NCBI RefSeq assembly: GCF_002797435.1 | Contig: NZ_PGEN01000001.1 | Span: 2,416,501 to 2,480,500, forward strand | Source: Sphingomonas koreensis | GTDB taxonomy: Bacteria > Pseudomonadota > Alphaproteobacteria > Sphingomonadales > Sphingomonadaceae | Reading direction: 5' to 3' | DNA length: 64,000 bases | Part shown: positions 52,329 through 60,955 of the stretch, in pieces | Layout: every line of letters begins with the position of its first letter | How positions within the stretch are numbered: position 1 is the first letter of the stretch | Position numbers and translations under genes: made by a program | The notes under the pieces: generated by a model | Told to the model about the DNA's origin: nothing | The model's database searches: none | The model's input: only the letters and a program-made list of their open reading frames with translations

Positions 52329-52338
52329 GGCAGTTCCT

Positions 52339-52704
52339 TCAGCTGGCCACGAAATCGCGGCCGAGGGGGATGGAGAGGGCGAGCAGGGCCGCGGGTCCTG
52401 CCAGATCGGTTCGGGTGCCCTCGATCGTCACGACGGGCTTGCCCGCCGCGAAATCGCCCGAGAACGACACGCGGGTCAGGCGGAGGCGAGGTTCCCACCG
52501 GCGCAGCGCTCCCGCAGTGGCTGCCCGCAACAGCATCATCGTTGCGGCATTGGCGGGGCGATCGAGCAGTTCGAACAGCAGCGAGCCGTATTCGCGCAGC
52601 ATGACGCAGGTGCCGATGGGCGTGGACAGAATGTCGCCGACCGACTGCGCGATATGCTCCGCGCCGGACAGGGCTTTCCCGGTGGTGGCCGACATTCCGT
52701 TCAT
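52339..52704 (-). CDS. W: Baseplate assembly protein W (gp25-like)
   Basis: P2 gpW / T4 gp25 family protein of about 121 residues. Diagnostic stretch EHIAQSVGDILSTPIGTCVM then LREYGSLLFELLD. The C-terminus contains FSGDFAAGKPVVTIEGTRTD. Start choice is open between ATG 52704, GTG 52713 and ATG 52695; alignment with P2 W favours the middle length. Confidence 0.9.
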   Translation of the reverse strand: MNGMSATTGKALSGAEHIAQSVGDILSTPIGTCVMLREYGSLLFELLDRPANAATMMLLRAATAGALRRWEPRLRLTRVSFSGDFAAGKPVVTIEGTRTDLAGPAALLALSIPLGRDFVAS

Positions 52705-52778
52705 GGCCGCCACAAAGCGGCACGCACGCGCGCAAGGCGATAGGGCGAGCCGGTGGAGGGCGGTGTTACCGCGCGGCG

Positions 52779-53354
52779 CTACTCGGCGACGCCGGTTTTC
52801 GCTCCGCCCGCCTGCACATTGCCGTGCTTGTGGTTCTGCAGGCTGATCTCGCCGGCGACGATATCGTCGGTCGCGGTCAAGCGGCCGTCGATCGACACAT
52901 CGCCTTCGATCGTCACGTCACCTTTCAAGGTGACCCCGCCAGGCGCTTCGATCCGCGCGGTTCCGCCGGCGGGCAGGATCGCCACCAGGGCGTGCGCCGC
53001 GGGATCGTAGGAGATCGCCGCCCCGTCGTCGAACAGGGCAAGATCGATATCCTCTGAGCTGGGCGCGGGATGATCGTCATTGATCAGGCCGCATACAGCG
53101 ACCGCGTTGCCGATCTGTCCGTCGGGCGCGAGCAAGAGCACTTCCTCCCCCACGCTGGGCGGCGACCATTTGCGCGTCTTCCCCGCGCGCGCCGCCAACC
53201 AGCGGATCGCCGGGGTCTCGGTCTCGTCCTCGTCATCGTCGGGATCACCGAACCGCACGCGACAACGCGGCGGAGAGAGCCTCACCTCAATGATGGTGCC
53301 GAAACGGATCAGGGCGGACAGGTCCGCCGGAATATCTTCCTCGTCCCGCATCAT
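52779..53354 (-). CDS. V: Baseplate spike protein V
   Basis: P2 gpV homologue of 191 residues, the membrane-piercing tip. It has the OB domain (LIRFGTIIEVRLSPPRCRVR; WSPPSVGEEVLLLAPDGQIG) and a beta-helical C-terminus with repeats of GDVTIEGDVSIDGRLTATDD, ending with the histidine segment QNHKHGN. The usual C-terminal iron-binding HxH of P2-like spikes fits this. The start ATG 53354 overlaps the Rz1-like stop by 4 nt. Confidence 0.93.
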   Translation of the reverse strand: MMRDEEDIPADLSALIRFGTIIEVRLSPPRCRVRFGDPDDDEDETETPAIRWLAARAGKTRKWSPPSVGEEVLLLAPDGQIGNAVAVCGLINDDHPAPSSEDIDLALFDDGAAISYDPAAHALVAILPAGGTARIEAPGGVTLKGDVTIEGDVSIDGRLTATDDIVAGEISLQNHKHGNVQAGGAKTGVAE

Positions 53355-53647
53355 TCCGCCGGCGGCGGGCACTCGATCTTCATGCCGATATCGCGAAAGT
53401 AGCGGCACAGGCGTCCGCCCGCGGCGTGGAGCCTGTCGCCCCAGCTCTCGACCGAGGCATTGTACGCGGCCTCCGCCTTCGCGCTGCGCACGATCTCGGC
53501 GGTCGGTTGCGGCTTGCCCTCAGTTGCCGCTCGAAGATCCGCACTCGGCGGGAAGCGGGACGCGTGCTGCGCGCAGCCGCTCACAGCCAAGGGCGACGCC
53601 AGCAGGATCAGGAGGGCCATCTGCCCCCGAATTATCGATCGCGTCAT
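53351..53647 (-). CDS. Rz1-like outer-membrane spanin lipoprotein
   Basis: Lipoprotein of 98 residues: signal TRSIIRGQMALLILLASPLA then VSGC lipobox. The mature part is unusually long for Rz1 and includes EAAYNASVESWGDRLHAAGG, then cysteines in GGRLCRYF and IECPPP. It starts inside the Rz-like gene in another frame, the classical nested spanin arrangement. It would link to the inner-membrane partner to disrupt the outer membrane at lysis. Confidence 0.72.
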   Translation of the reverse strand: MTRSIIRGQMALLILLASPLAVSGCAQHASRFPPSADLRAATEGKPQPTAEIVRSAKAEAAYNASVESWGDRLHAAGGRLCRYFRDIGMKIECPPPAE

Positions 53648-53909
53648 GATATGTGCGCTCCCTCTCGTGAATCGTAACGGTGTCTTTGGCGCGCTGATCG
53701 GCGGCCTTGTCGCGGGCGGGTGCGGCGCGCTGGTCGAGCTTCGCCTCGTGCGCATCGATCACGCCGGCGTCGTGGACGGCCAGCCAGATCAGGGTGCCGG
53801 CGATCAGGGCGACGGCGAAAGCGAGGGCGAGCGCAATGGGCGCGAGGCCGCGGGCGCGCGAATTGGACAGGCTAAGGCCCATCAACGCGCGGACAGCGAA
53901 GCCGATCAC
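53520..53909 (-). CDS. Rz-like inner-membrane spanin
   Basis: Protein of 129 residues. One N-terminal membrane segment (APIALALAFAVALIAGTLIW) is followed by a periplasmic helical region (DAHEAKLDQRAAPARDKAAD...RERTYHDAID), as in i-spanins. The start is GTG 53909, overlapping the upstream stop (GTGA). Its last 128 nt overlap the Rz1-like gene in another frame. Confidence 0.72.
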   Translation of the reverse strand: MIGFAVRALMGLSLSNSRARGLAPIALALAFAVALIAGTLIWLAVHDAGVIDAHEAKLDQRAAPARDKAADQRAKDTVTIHERERTYHDAIDNSGADGPPDPAGVALGCERLRAARVPLPAECGSSSGN

Positions 53910-54268
53910 CGGCTCGGCCTCGGCGGCCGTTCTGCACCTTCGGGCGGCGGCGCAGCGGGGCGCCCCGAGACGTCATCCCCGCCTTCGAACTCAGCCGACT
54001 TGTCGCCCCACCGGGCCGTCATCCGGCGACGGTTGATCGCCATACCGAGGGACAGCAACACCAGGCCAATCGAACCGACCGCGATCCAGATCGTCCAGCG
54101 AAGCGTGGTCGCGCGATTGGTCTCGCTAGCGACGCTCCATCCAGCCGAGGGCAGCAGCTGGGCATAGGCCCACCACACGAAGACGCTCAGCACCACCGCG
54201 CCGAGCACCGAGAACAGCAGCGCCAGCAGGGCGCGCCAGTCTCGCGGGGGCCAATCGGGGAGCCTCAC
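53906..54268 (-). CDS. Phage membrane protein, possible holin/antiholin
   Basis: Protein of 120 residues with two membrane segments (about 13-35 and 55-75) and a hydrophilic, Pro/acidic C-terminus. It starts RLPDWPPRDWRALLALLFSV. The GTG start overlaps the lysozyme stop by 4 nt (GTGA), so it belongs to the lysis cassette. The holin role is inferred from topology and neighbours. Confidence 0.62.
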   Translation of the reverse strand: MRLPDWPPRDWRALLALLFSVLGAVVLSVFVWWAYAQLLPSAGWSVASETNRATTLRWTIWIAVGSIGLVLLSLGMAINRRRMTARWGDKSAEFEGGDDVSGRPAAPPPEGAERPPRPSR

Positions 54269-54960
54269 GCCGCGAGCGCCGCGGCGAGATCCGCCGAGAC
54301 ATCCACTTTGGTCGCTCCGCGCCATTCAGGCGTGTAGCTGGGTTTCGATACGGGGTAGAGCGTGACGAACTGATCGTGCGACCATTTGCCGTCGAAGAAC
54401 AGATCGCACTCCTTCTGGCGGCGCCCGATGATCTCCGGCGGCTTCTTCCAGTCCATGAAGCGCTCGCGCGCCTTCTCGACCTTGCCTGCCTTGACGAGCT
54501 GTACCCATGTCGCGCGGCCGATCGCACCGGTGTTGTAGTGGAAGGAAAGCGCCGCGGCGAACTCGGTCTCGCTCAGCTCGTAGCCCGCGAACGCTTGCAG
54601 GACGTCCGGAATATACTGGTTGCGCAGCAGCCAGATATAGATCGCGAGCACATGTTGGATCGCCTGCGGCGCATCCTTGTAGCGGCCGACCAGGTGCCCG
54701 CTCTTGTCGGTGACGCCGATCCCCCACGTCCAGATGCGCTTCGAATCGCGATACGCCTCGAGCACGATCGCTTCATGGTCGATCAGCTCCAATGCCACGC
54801 GATAAGTGAGCGGGTCGCCGGGCTTCGCAGGCGGAACGAAGGGCGGCGCGAGCGCGGCGTTGACCGCCTTCACATCGGCTTCGGTGAGCGGAGCGCCCTT
54901 GATGGCGCGCACGACGTCGAACAGGCGACCGGCGGTCGCGGGATCGAGCAGACTGGTCAT
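54265..54960 (-). CDS. Phage lysozyme (GH24 endolysin)
   Basis: Muramidase of 231 residues that degrades peptidoglycan at lysis. The active-site region HEAIVLEAYRDSKRIWTWGI then GVTDKSGH gives the Glu and Thr positions of T4-type lysozymes. SFHYNTGAIGRATWVQL and IIGRRQKECDLFFDGKW are typical of the family. An extra N-terminal 50 residues precede the catalytic domain. It has no signal peptide, so release needs a holin. It overlaps genes on both sides by 4 nt. Confidence 0.9.
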   Translation of the reverse strand: MTSLLDPATAGRLFDVVRAIKGAPLTEADVKAVNAALAPPFVPPAKPGDPLTYRVALELIDHEAIVLEAYRDSKRIWTWGIGVTDKSGHLVGRYKDAPQAIQHVLAIYIWLLRNQYIPDVLQAFAGYELSETEFAAALSFHYNTGAIGRATWVQLVKAGKVEKARERFMDWKKPPEIIGRRQKECDLFFDGKWSHDQFVTLYPVSKPSYTPEWRGATKVDVSADLAAALAA

Positions 54961-55154
54961 GATTCCGGTCTCCGGCGAGATACGAAGCGCTGCACGACGG
55001 GTTCCTGCCAGATGCGGATCAGCGTCCAGACGATCGTCAGGATCGTCGCGACCGCCGGGAGCACCTTCACGAACCAGCCGAGCAGCGCGACGAACGACAC
55101 AAGGTCAAGCGCATGTTTCATGCCGTCGGGCAGGATCTGGAAAACGTTCTTCAT
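54957..55154 (-). CDS. Small phage membrane protein, probable holin
   Basis: Protein of 65 residues: KNVFQILPDGMKHALDLVSF, two hydrophobic segments (about 18-34 and 36-50) and a basic tail RFVSRRRPES. It begins the lysis cassette directly before the lysozyme (4-nt overlap), the usual holin place. Confidence 0.65.
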   Translation of the reverse strand: MKNVFQILPDGMKHALDLVSFVALLGWFVKVLPAVATILTIVWTLIRIWQEPVVQRFVSRRRPES

Positions 55155-55343
55155 CGGCCCGGCATGGCGCCACCGCGCGCGCGTGATAAGGAGTGGCCGG
55201 GGTGGAGCGGGGCGTTACCAGCCAGAGGATGCGCTCGTGCGAAACCACATCGGGTGGGATACTCTGATCCACCAGCCCGATTCTGCATTAACGACATCGG
55301 TCCCGGGGAACGCACCCTCTACTTCGACGCGAGCAAATAGCGA
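55155..55343. other. Gap between the fibre gene and the lysis cassette
   Basis: About 190 bp, the longest non-coding stretch in the late region. A 45-codon minus-strand frame ends with an ATGA overlap on the holin start, but lacks a ribosome-binding site and looks random. The gap may hold a promoter for the lysis genes; no convincing Ogr-type TGT-N12-ACA site was found. Confidence 0.4.
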
Positions 55344-57218
55344 CTAGCGGTCGGTTTCGAGCGCGGCCAACCGGCGCTCGATATCGTCGAGACGACGCGC
55401 GTCCGACTGTACCCGGCGCCCCTCTGCTGCCAAGCCCGCGACGATGTATAGCGCCATCTGGCTCGGCCGCACGCCCCAGCGGTCGCCGGCCGCACGCTTG
55501 AGCACGGCGCGGCCCGCCTTCTCAGCGCGCCGCATGTTGCGCTTGTCGCTGGGCTTGAGCAGGCTGCGCTCGCGCTCGATCGTCACCTTGCGCAGTTCGC
55601 GCCGCGTGATGGGCTGGCCGTCGAGGCCGAGGATCGGCGAGCGCGTCATCACCTCGCGATCCTCGGTATCCCTCACCGGCGCGACGACCGCTTCATACTC
55701 GTCATCCCAGCGGTCATAGGTCAGCCAGGCGGTGCGGATGCGCGGATCCGCACCGGGGGCGGGGCGCTGCTCGATCCCTTCGTCGAAGAGGATCTCGGCC
55801 GCGCGCTGGGCACGGATACCGAAATGCCAGCGCGCGCCGAACGCATCGTCATCGCCCGCCTTGGCCTCAATCGCCGAGAGCCACTGGAAGAAGCCCAGAT
55901 CGGCGGCAAGACGGCGCGCGGCGCGAATATGGCGTTCGCCATCCTCGCCCTGCGGGAAGCCGATCCAGTGCTTCTCGCGCGCGTCGGACGTCTCGGTCCA
56001 GGGATTGGTGACCCAGCCGCTTTCCCAGGGGAAACTTGCCGAGCCGAGATTCTGTCCGGCGCCGCACGGCTCAAGGTGGCCGGCGTTATGGAGTTTGAGG
56101 CGATCGACGCTCGCCATGCGGAACACGGCGTAGATCTGCCCCGCCGGGTTGACGATATCGACAGTCTGGTGTCCGTCCTGTTGCAGGCGCAGGATCGCCT
56201 CGGACCCGCCGGGCGCGAGGATATGGGCCAGCTTCTGGGCGGTGCCCTCGGTCTGGGCGATCAGCAACTTGCCGAACCGCGCCTGGCCGTCCGAGGTGAT
56301 GCGCGCCTCGCCCAGGAAGTGACCGAAATAGTTGGTCGTATCGGTCGTCGGGTTGAGCGGGTCCGAATATTCCGGGAGATAACTGCTCGACACGACGAGG
56401 TTCTGCAGCACCTTGGCGGTCCCGCCGATCGTCGGGGGCAGGAACTTGAGCGCGGTGTTCCGTTTCACCTCCCCGGCGTTGACCGTGACGCTGCTGCAAA
56501 AGGCCCAGAGATCCTCGGCCACGCCCGCGCCGGTCTTGGTCGGGCCGAACTGGTAGCCGGCGAAGTGGATCAGGCGAACCGCAAGCGCCAGGACATCTCG
56601 CACGTCATAGGTCGCCACCGACAGATCCGCGGCGTCCCACGCGAAGCGATTGCTGGTCGCAAAGAAGTGCGGCGAGCCGAGCGGCGTCGCGGTGACATTT
56701 TCGGAAATGATGAAGCGGGCGTCTGTACTGAAATTGTCCGCGCTGCCCATGCGGAAGCGGCGGCCGGGCCGGATATAGCCGTCGCCATCGACCGGGAGTT
56801 CGAGCGCCTTGAAGTCGTCGAGGATGTCCTGAACGCTGCCCCCCTCGGCCTCGCCCACCAAGGCGGCGCCCGCCGGCGTCGCGACCAGGCCGGAGAGCGA
56901 GGAGAAATTGAAGGCGAGCTGCAGCACGCCGGCAACCTTCCTGTAGGCCGTGCGCGCGCCGTCCTCGTCTTCATCGGCGAAAACCTGGACGAATGCGCCG
57001 TCCGGAATATCGGCAATCGCATCATCGGCGTCGGCCCGCGTGCCGTAAAAGGCATGGATGCCGCCGGCGGCGGCAAGATCAACCACCAGGGCGCCGACCA
57101 GCGCGGCAACCTGGTTGGCGGTGCCGCCGACCGTGACACCGGCCTGCACCAGGGGCAGGGATTCCTCGCCGGTCAGCGGTGCGGCGGGGCTGGTCTGTTG
57201 GAGGGTGCTGATCTTCAT
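55344..57218 (-). CDS. Tail fibre or spike with S74 chaperone domain
   Basis: Virion fibre protein of 624 residues. The N-terminal part has KISTLQQTSPAAPLTGEESL, a common virion-attachment start. A beta-rich middle follows, and the C-terminal intramolecular chaperone of the peptidase S74 type is recognisable by WTETSDAREKHWIG and IRAARRLAADLGFFQWL, WHFGIRAQRAAEIL. In this family the chaperone cleaves itself off at the Ser of the SDAR motif. A C-terminal coiled region (DDIERRLAALET) ends the protein. It should determine host binding together with gpH. Confidence 0.85.
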   Translation of the reverse strand: MKISTLQQTSPAAPLTGEESLPLVQAGVTVGGTANQVAALVGALVVDLAAAGGIHAFYGTRADADDAIADIPDGAFVQVFADEDEDGARTAYRKVAGVLQLAFNFSSLSGLVATPAGAALVGEAEGGSVQDILDDFKALELPVDGDGYIRPGRRFRMGSADNFSTDARFIISENVTATPLGSPHFFATSNRFAWDAADLSVATYDVRDVLALAVRLIHFAGYQFGPTKTGAGVAEDLWAFCSSVTVNAGEVKRNTALKFLPPTIGGTAKVLQNLVVSSSYLPEYSDPLNPTTDTTNYFGHFLGEARITSDGQARFGKLLIAQTEGTAQKLAHILAPGGSEAILRLQQDGHQTVDIVNPAGQIYAVFRMASVDRLKLHNAGHLEPCGAGQNLGSASFPWESGWVTNPWTETSDAREKHWIGFPQGEDGERHIRAARRLAADLGFFQWLSAIEAKAGDDDAFGARWHFGIRAQRAAEILFDEGIEQRPAPGADPRIRTAWLTYDRWDDEYEAVVAPVRDTEDREVMTRSPILGLDGQPITRRELRKVTIERERSLLKPSDKRNMRRAEKAGRAVLKRAAGDRWGVRPSQMALYIVAGLAAEGRRVQSDARRLDDIERRLAALETDR

Positions 57219-57263
57219 GGGTCTGGTCTCGGCGAAACGGTGGCGGGAAAGGCGAGCGGGCGA

Positions 57264-58382
57264 TCAGACCCGCATGATGAAGTGCAGCGCGATCGAGGGC
57301 TGAGTGACATCGACCGTCACATCGTGATCATGATCGCCGCCGGTGCTGCTCTCGACCGTCTCCCCCGCCCATTCAGCGGTGGTGCCGGAGATGCTTGCAC
57401 CGTGAGCATGGCCCGGATCGACGATGGCGGGCGGCGTGGGCGCGCTGCCATCGGGCGGGACGGCGAGCGTCTTGCCGGTGCCGCCCGAGGCGGTGTCCGC
57501 CTTGGTGTGGTAGGTGAAGGTTGAGCCGGTCAGCGCGGTATCAACCGTCGCGTCGAGCGTGCCGGCACCGTGATCGTGCGCAGGTATCGCGACGTCGTGA
57601 TGGTGCGCGCCGGCGGTCGCGCTCGATACCGTCTTGCTGGTGGCGCCGAAGGTCACGCCAAGTGCATTCGTATCGTCGGCGCCGACCGGCACGCGCCCGC
57701 GCAGATCCGGGGTGGTGATGTTGCCAGCGCCATCGCTGCGGGCGACCGTTTGCCCGTTACAGATCGCCCAGCCGGCGGCGACGTCGCCTGAATCGCCCCA
57801 CCAGAGCTTTACCGTGCCGATCCGGTCATAGGCCGCGATTGCCGCGCTGATCGCCGCCTTCAGGGCCGCAGGCGTGATTGCGCGTTCCTGATCGTCGCCG
57901 GCCATGGCCTCGGCATTGGTGGCCAGCTCGACCACGCCCTTGATCGCGGTGGTCGCCGGCGGATTGAGGAAGTTGGTGTCGCCGAAGGTCAGGTCGCTGA
58001 TGTCGCCGGTGGGAAAGGCGATGTCGATCGCGAGCAATGCGGTCGATTGCGCCGACTTCTCGACGATCGGGTCTTCCTGTCCGTAAACTGCGAACAGCGT
58101 GCCATCGGCGAGATAGAGGCCGAAGCCGCGCACGGTGTAGCTGAGTTCGGCCTGGTCGCGGACGAGCAGGTGAACCTTGTTGTCGCCGATCTGCGTGCCC
58201 GAGACGGTGGCGATGCGGCGGATCTCGCCGGGCAACGCGGTCAGCGTCGGGGCTACGACAAACGCGTCGGGCGTGACGCCGACTTCCGAAATGGTGAGAT
58301 CGACGTCTTCGTCGAGCTGAGCGGCGGTAAAGCGCTCAAGGCCGATCGTCGTCATCACCAGGGTAAGGGCGTGTGCGGTCAT
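57264..58382 (-). CDS. H: Tail fibre protein H with tail-collar domain
   Basis: P2 gpH-like fibre of 372 residues. The N-terminal attachment domain (about 1-150) resembles P2 H (TTIGLERFTAAQ; LLVRDQAELSYTVRGFGLYL; AVYGQEDPIVEKS). It is followed by a collar domain (GTVKLWWGDSGDVAAGWAIC; TPDLRGRVPVG) and several HxH-type pairs (HHHDVAIPAHDHG, GHAHG, GDHDHD), which bind metal along the fibre shaft in related proteins. The start overlaps the gpI stop by 4 nt. Confidence 0.88.
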   Translation of the reverse strand: MTAHALTLVMTTIGLERFTAAQLDEDVDLTISEVGVTPDAFVVAPTLTALPGEIRRIATVSGTQIGDNKVHLLVRDQAELSYTVRGFGLYLADGTLFAVYGQEDPIVEKSAQSTALLAIDIAFPTGDISDLTFGDTNFLNPPATTAIKGVVELATNAEAMAGDDQERAITPAALKAAISAAIAAYDRIGTVKLWWGDSGDVAAGWAICNGQTVARSDGAGNITTPDLRGRVPVGADDTNALGVTFGATSKTVSSATAGAHHHDVAIPAHDHGAGTLDATVDTALTGSTFTYHTKADTASGGTGKTLAVPPDGSAPTPPAIVDPGHAHGASISGTTAEWAGETVESSTGGDHDHDVTVDVTQPSIALHFIMRV

Positions 58383-59041
58383 CCGACGTCCTCAAGGAAG
58401 GCGCCGGTCTCAGCCTGGATCGGCTCCCCGGCTTCGGTTTGCAGGAAATTGCCCCAGGGCTGGCTGTCGTCGGTGCCGAGTGCGAATTCCTCACGAATGA
58501 ACAGGGCGGCGCGGGCGGCGGACTGGACGCCGATCTGTCCCGCGATGGCGAGCTGCTGCACGAGCTGGAAATGCTGGCTCAGGCGCTTGGTGCGCGAGAC
58601 CTCGCGCAGAATCTTATCGGCGAACGCCGCGGTCGATCGCTCGCCGCTCGGCGCGACGCCCGGGGCCGTGACCATCGGGAGGATGACTTCGAAGGTGTGC
58701 GGGACGCCTGATCCGCCCGCCTCGTGCCATTCAACTACCCTGAGCAGCGCGTCGAAGCGCTCGAGCACCGCTTCGACCGAAGCCCGGGTGCCCTTGATGC
58801 GGTGTTCGGCGATCGAGTTTGCGACGGCCGCGCGCTTGGTCGAATCGGGCCATTCCGGATCCCAGCTATCAACCGACAAGCCCCAGGCCAGCCAGGGCAG
58901 CAACGGCATCGGGCAGGTTTCGGGATCCCATAGCGCGGCGAGCGGCAAATCAACGGAGCCAAAGTCCGCAACGACAGCCGCAGCCAGGCCGCGAACGAGC
59001 ATCGGCGCGTTGGGCGGGAGGAGATCGCGCTCAGTCGTCAT
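58379..59041 (-). CDS. I: Phage tail protein I
   Basis: P2 gpI homologue of 220 residues, part of the baseplate. Characteristic segments are PLPLLPWLAWGLSVDSWDPE (within TCPMPLLPWLAW...) and STKRAAVANSIAEHRIKGTR. It overlaps gpJ by 11 nt and gpH by 4 nt. Confidence 0.92.
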   Translation of the reverse strand: MTTERDLLPPNAPMLVRGLAAAVVADFGSVDLPLAALWDPETCPMPLLPWLAWGLSVDSWDPEWPDSTKRAAVANSIAEHRIKGTRASVEAVLERFDALLRVVEWHEAGGSGVPHTFEVILPMVTAPGVAPSGERSTAAFADKILREVSRTKRLSQHFQLVQQLAIAGQIGVQSAARAALFIREEFALGTDDSQPWGNFLQTEAGEPIQAETGAFLEDVG

Positions 59042-59939
59042 AGCCGCCGTGCGTGATCTCGATTGCGGTGCAATGCCCGGCCTGCGTCGGATCGCAGATC
59101 ACGTCTTCCCAATCGGGCAGCACAACGCGCTGCACGCCGGCGACGGTCAGCGCCGCCTTGACGCTCGAATCGTTGACGTTGCGACCGAGGCGGCGGCTCT
59201 CCGCGAGGAATTCGTCGAGCTTCAAACGCGCCGCCTCGAGCACGACAGTACGATCGGGACCGGCGAAGGTGTAGATGGTCGCGACGATCGCGAACGGGAC
59301 GATTGCGGCCGAAGCGACTGTGACCAAGTCACCCATAGGACGGATCCGGTTGCCCGCGACCGGCGTGAGCACCGCGGCAACCGCGTCGATGGTCGGCTGC
59401 GGCGCCGTGCCGTCGCCGGTGCGCGAGAGCAGTGTCACCAGAACCTCACCCGGCGCGGGCGATGTCGCGCTCGCGTCGAGAACGTCAGGGTGGGCGGACT
59501 TGGCGTGGAAGACGTAGGCCAGCTCCGGCCCGGCGCACGAAAAGCTCTCCGGCGCGAGCACGATGCGCTGGCGCAGGGAGTCGTCATCCTCATAGGTTGG
59601 TGGGACGCTATTGGCGGGATCGCCAGCGTCGATCAGCTGGCGGCCGACGCCAACGCGCAGCGCGATCTGGTCGAGATCCGAGCCAGTCGCATAGGCGGTC
59701 ATCAATGACCGCGCGCGATCGTTGAACTGCTGGCGGAGCAGCACCTCGAGATAGGCCCAGACGTGGAGCAGCTTGATTGCGGGGTCGGAAGGGACCAATG
59801 CGTCAAACCCTTCGATCCGGGCCTGAGCGATGGCAAGGTTGCGCGCATAGATCGCGTCGAAAGACAGCTGCTCGATCACCGTCGGCGCAGGAAGGCGCGA
59901 CAGATCGACGCCGCTAGAGTTGGTGAGGGTGCCCGGCAT
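59031..59939 (-). CDS. J: Baseplate assembly protein J
   Basis: P2 gpJ homologue of 302 residues, a baseplate wedge protein. It has VDLSRLPAPTVIEQLSFDAI, YATGSDLDQIALRVGVGRQ, DDSLRQRIVLAPESFSCAGP and PAPGEVLVTLLSRTGDGTA. The start ATG 59939 is 60 bp after gpS; that gap shows nothing but short repeats of CGATC. Confidence 0.94.
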   Translation of the reverse strand: MPGTLTNSSGVDLSRLPAPTVIEQLSFDAIYARNLAIAQARIEGFDALVPSDPAIKLLHVWAYLEVLLRQQFNDRARSLMTAYATGSDLDQIALRVGVGRQLIDAGDPANSVPPTYEDDDSLRQRIVLAPESFSCAGPELAYVFHAKSAHPDVLDASATSPAPGEVLVTLLSRTGDGTAPQPTIDAVAAVLTPVAGNRIRPMGDLVTVASAAIVPFAIVATIYTFAGPDRTVVLEAARLKLDEFLAESRRLGRNVNDSSVKAALTVAGVQRVVLPDWEDVICDPTQAGHCTAIEITHGGYDD

Positions 59940-59999
59940 CCCTACGGGATGATCGATCAGCGCGGTCGTAGGGAGGGCGCGGCCCGGTGACGGGCCTGA

Positions 60000-60485
60000 T
60001 TACCGGGGCGCGCGGTCGATCAGCGCCGCGGCGATCTCAAGCGCCAGCGTTTCATCCTCGGACGAGAACCCGAGCAGCCGCCTCTCCTGATAGCGATGGC
60101 GAATTCGGCGGCCGTCGCGCAGACGTCCGATCGTCACCTGCTCCCCGAAATGATTGATCGCGGCGATGCGTTCGACCAGGCCGTTGACGGGCGCGATCTC
60201 GACCCCCTCCTCGTCCGCACCGATCTTCCAGTTGCGAAGGGCGCGCATCCCGCGGAACATCTTCTTTCCAGCGCCGGCGCGCAGCTTGCCCTTGCGATCG
60301 TAGCGAGGCTTGCGGCGCTCCATGGGCGCGCCCGACGGCTCGACGTTGGCGGCGATGCGGTCGAGGTTGGAGCGGCGCAGCTGCTGGCCGAGCCGAAGGG
60401 CGCCGCGGCGCCGTTCACCTGGCGCGAGGCCCGCGAGGATCTGGCCGAACCACTCCTCGAGGCGGCGCAGATCGTCATCCGCCAT
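60000..60485 (-). CDS. S: Phage virion morphogenesis protein S (tail completion)
   Basis: P2 gpS homologue of 161 residues. It has ADDDLRRLEEWFGQILAGLA at the start, RRRGALRLGQQLRRSNLDRI in the middle and GFSSEDETLALEIAAALIDR at the end. ATG 60485 is chosen over a TTG 3 nt earlier. It overlaps the end of gpR by about 11 nt. Confidence 0.9.
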   Translation of the reverse strand: MADDDLRRLEEWFGQILAGLAPGERRRGALRLGQQLRRSNLDRIAANVEPSGAPMERRKPRYDRKGKLRAGAGKKMFRGMRALRNWKIGADEEGVEIAPVNGLVERIAAINHFGEQVTIGRLRDGRRIRHRYQERRLLGFSSEDETLALEIAAALIDRAPR

Positions 60486-60951
60486 CAAGACCCGCCAACG
60501 GCTCGCCGTCGATCAGGATAGCATTCAGCGCCGGGATCTGGATTTCTGCGCCGAACAGCGGGTCCGGCTCCGGAAGATCGACCAAGTTGAATTTGCCGCC
60601 AGCGGCGGGCGTTACCGCCACATTCTGGGTAATCGCGATCTCGAAAAGGACATCGACCGTATTGTTGTCGAGAATATCGACGTCGAAGGTGAAAGCGTCG
60701 GTGCCGGGCGCCAGCAACTCGGGTTGGTTAACCCGGAGCCAGCGCGTGATGGCGAGCGTCAGAACCGAGATATCGGTCGCCAGCTCCATAATCAGCACGT
60801 TGAGCCGGAAGCCGTAGGCAAACGACAGACTTTCGGTCTGGCGAGCCTGCACGGATCCCCGATCGACCCACATGCGCAGCCGCGCCGGCTGTTGCTGCAG
60901 CTCCGGCGTCGCCGCCAACAGGGCATCGCGAAGCGAATCGATCTTCTTCAC
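60475..60951 (-). CDS. R: Phage tail completion protein R
   Basis: P2 gpR homologue of 158 residues. Characteristic start KKIDSLRDALLAATPELQQQ, then RLRMWVDRGSVQARQTESLS and FAYGFRLNVLIMELATD. The start is GTG 60951, 4 nt after gpX. Confidence 0.92.
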   Translation of the reverse strand: MKKIDSLRDALLAATPELQQQPARLRMWVDRGSVQARQTESLSFAYGFRLNVLIMELATDISVLTLAITRWLRVNQPELLAPGTDAFTFDVDILDNNTVDVLFEIAITQNVAVTPAAGGKFNLVDLPEPDPLFGAEIQIPALNAILIDGEPLAGLDGG

Positions 60952-60955
60952 GGCG

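Noticed and set aside
55155..55292. 45-codon minus-strand frame (starts QNRAGGSEYPTRCGFARAHP) ending with an ATGA overlap on the holin start.
   Set aside because: No ribosome-binding site, random-looking Arg/Ala/Gly/Pro composition and no recognisable motif; the overlap alone is not enough.
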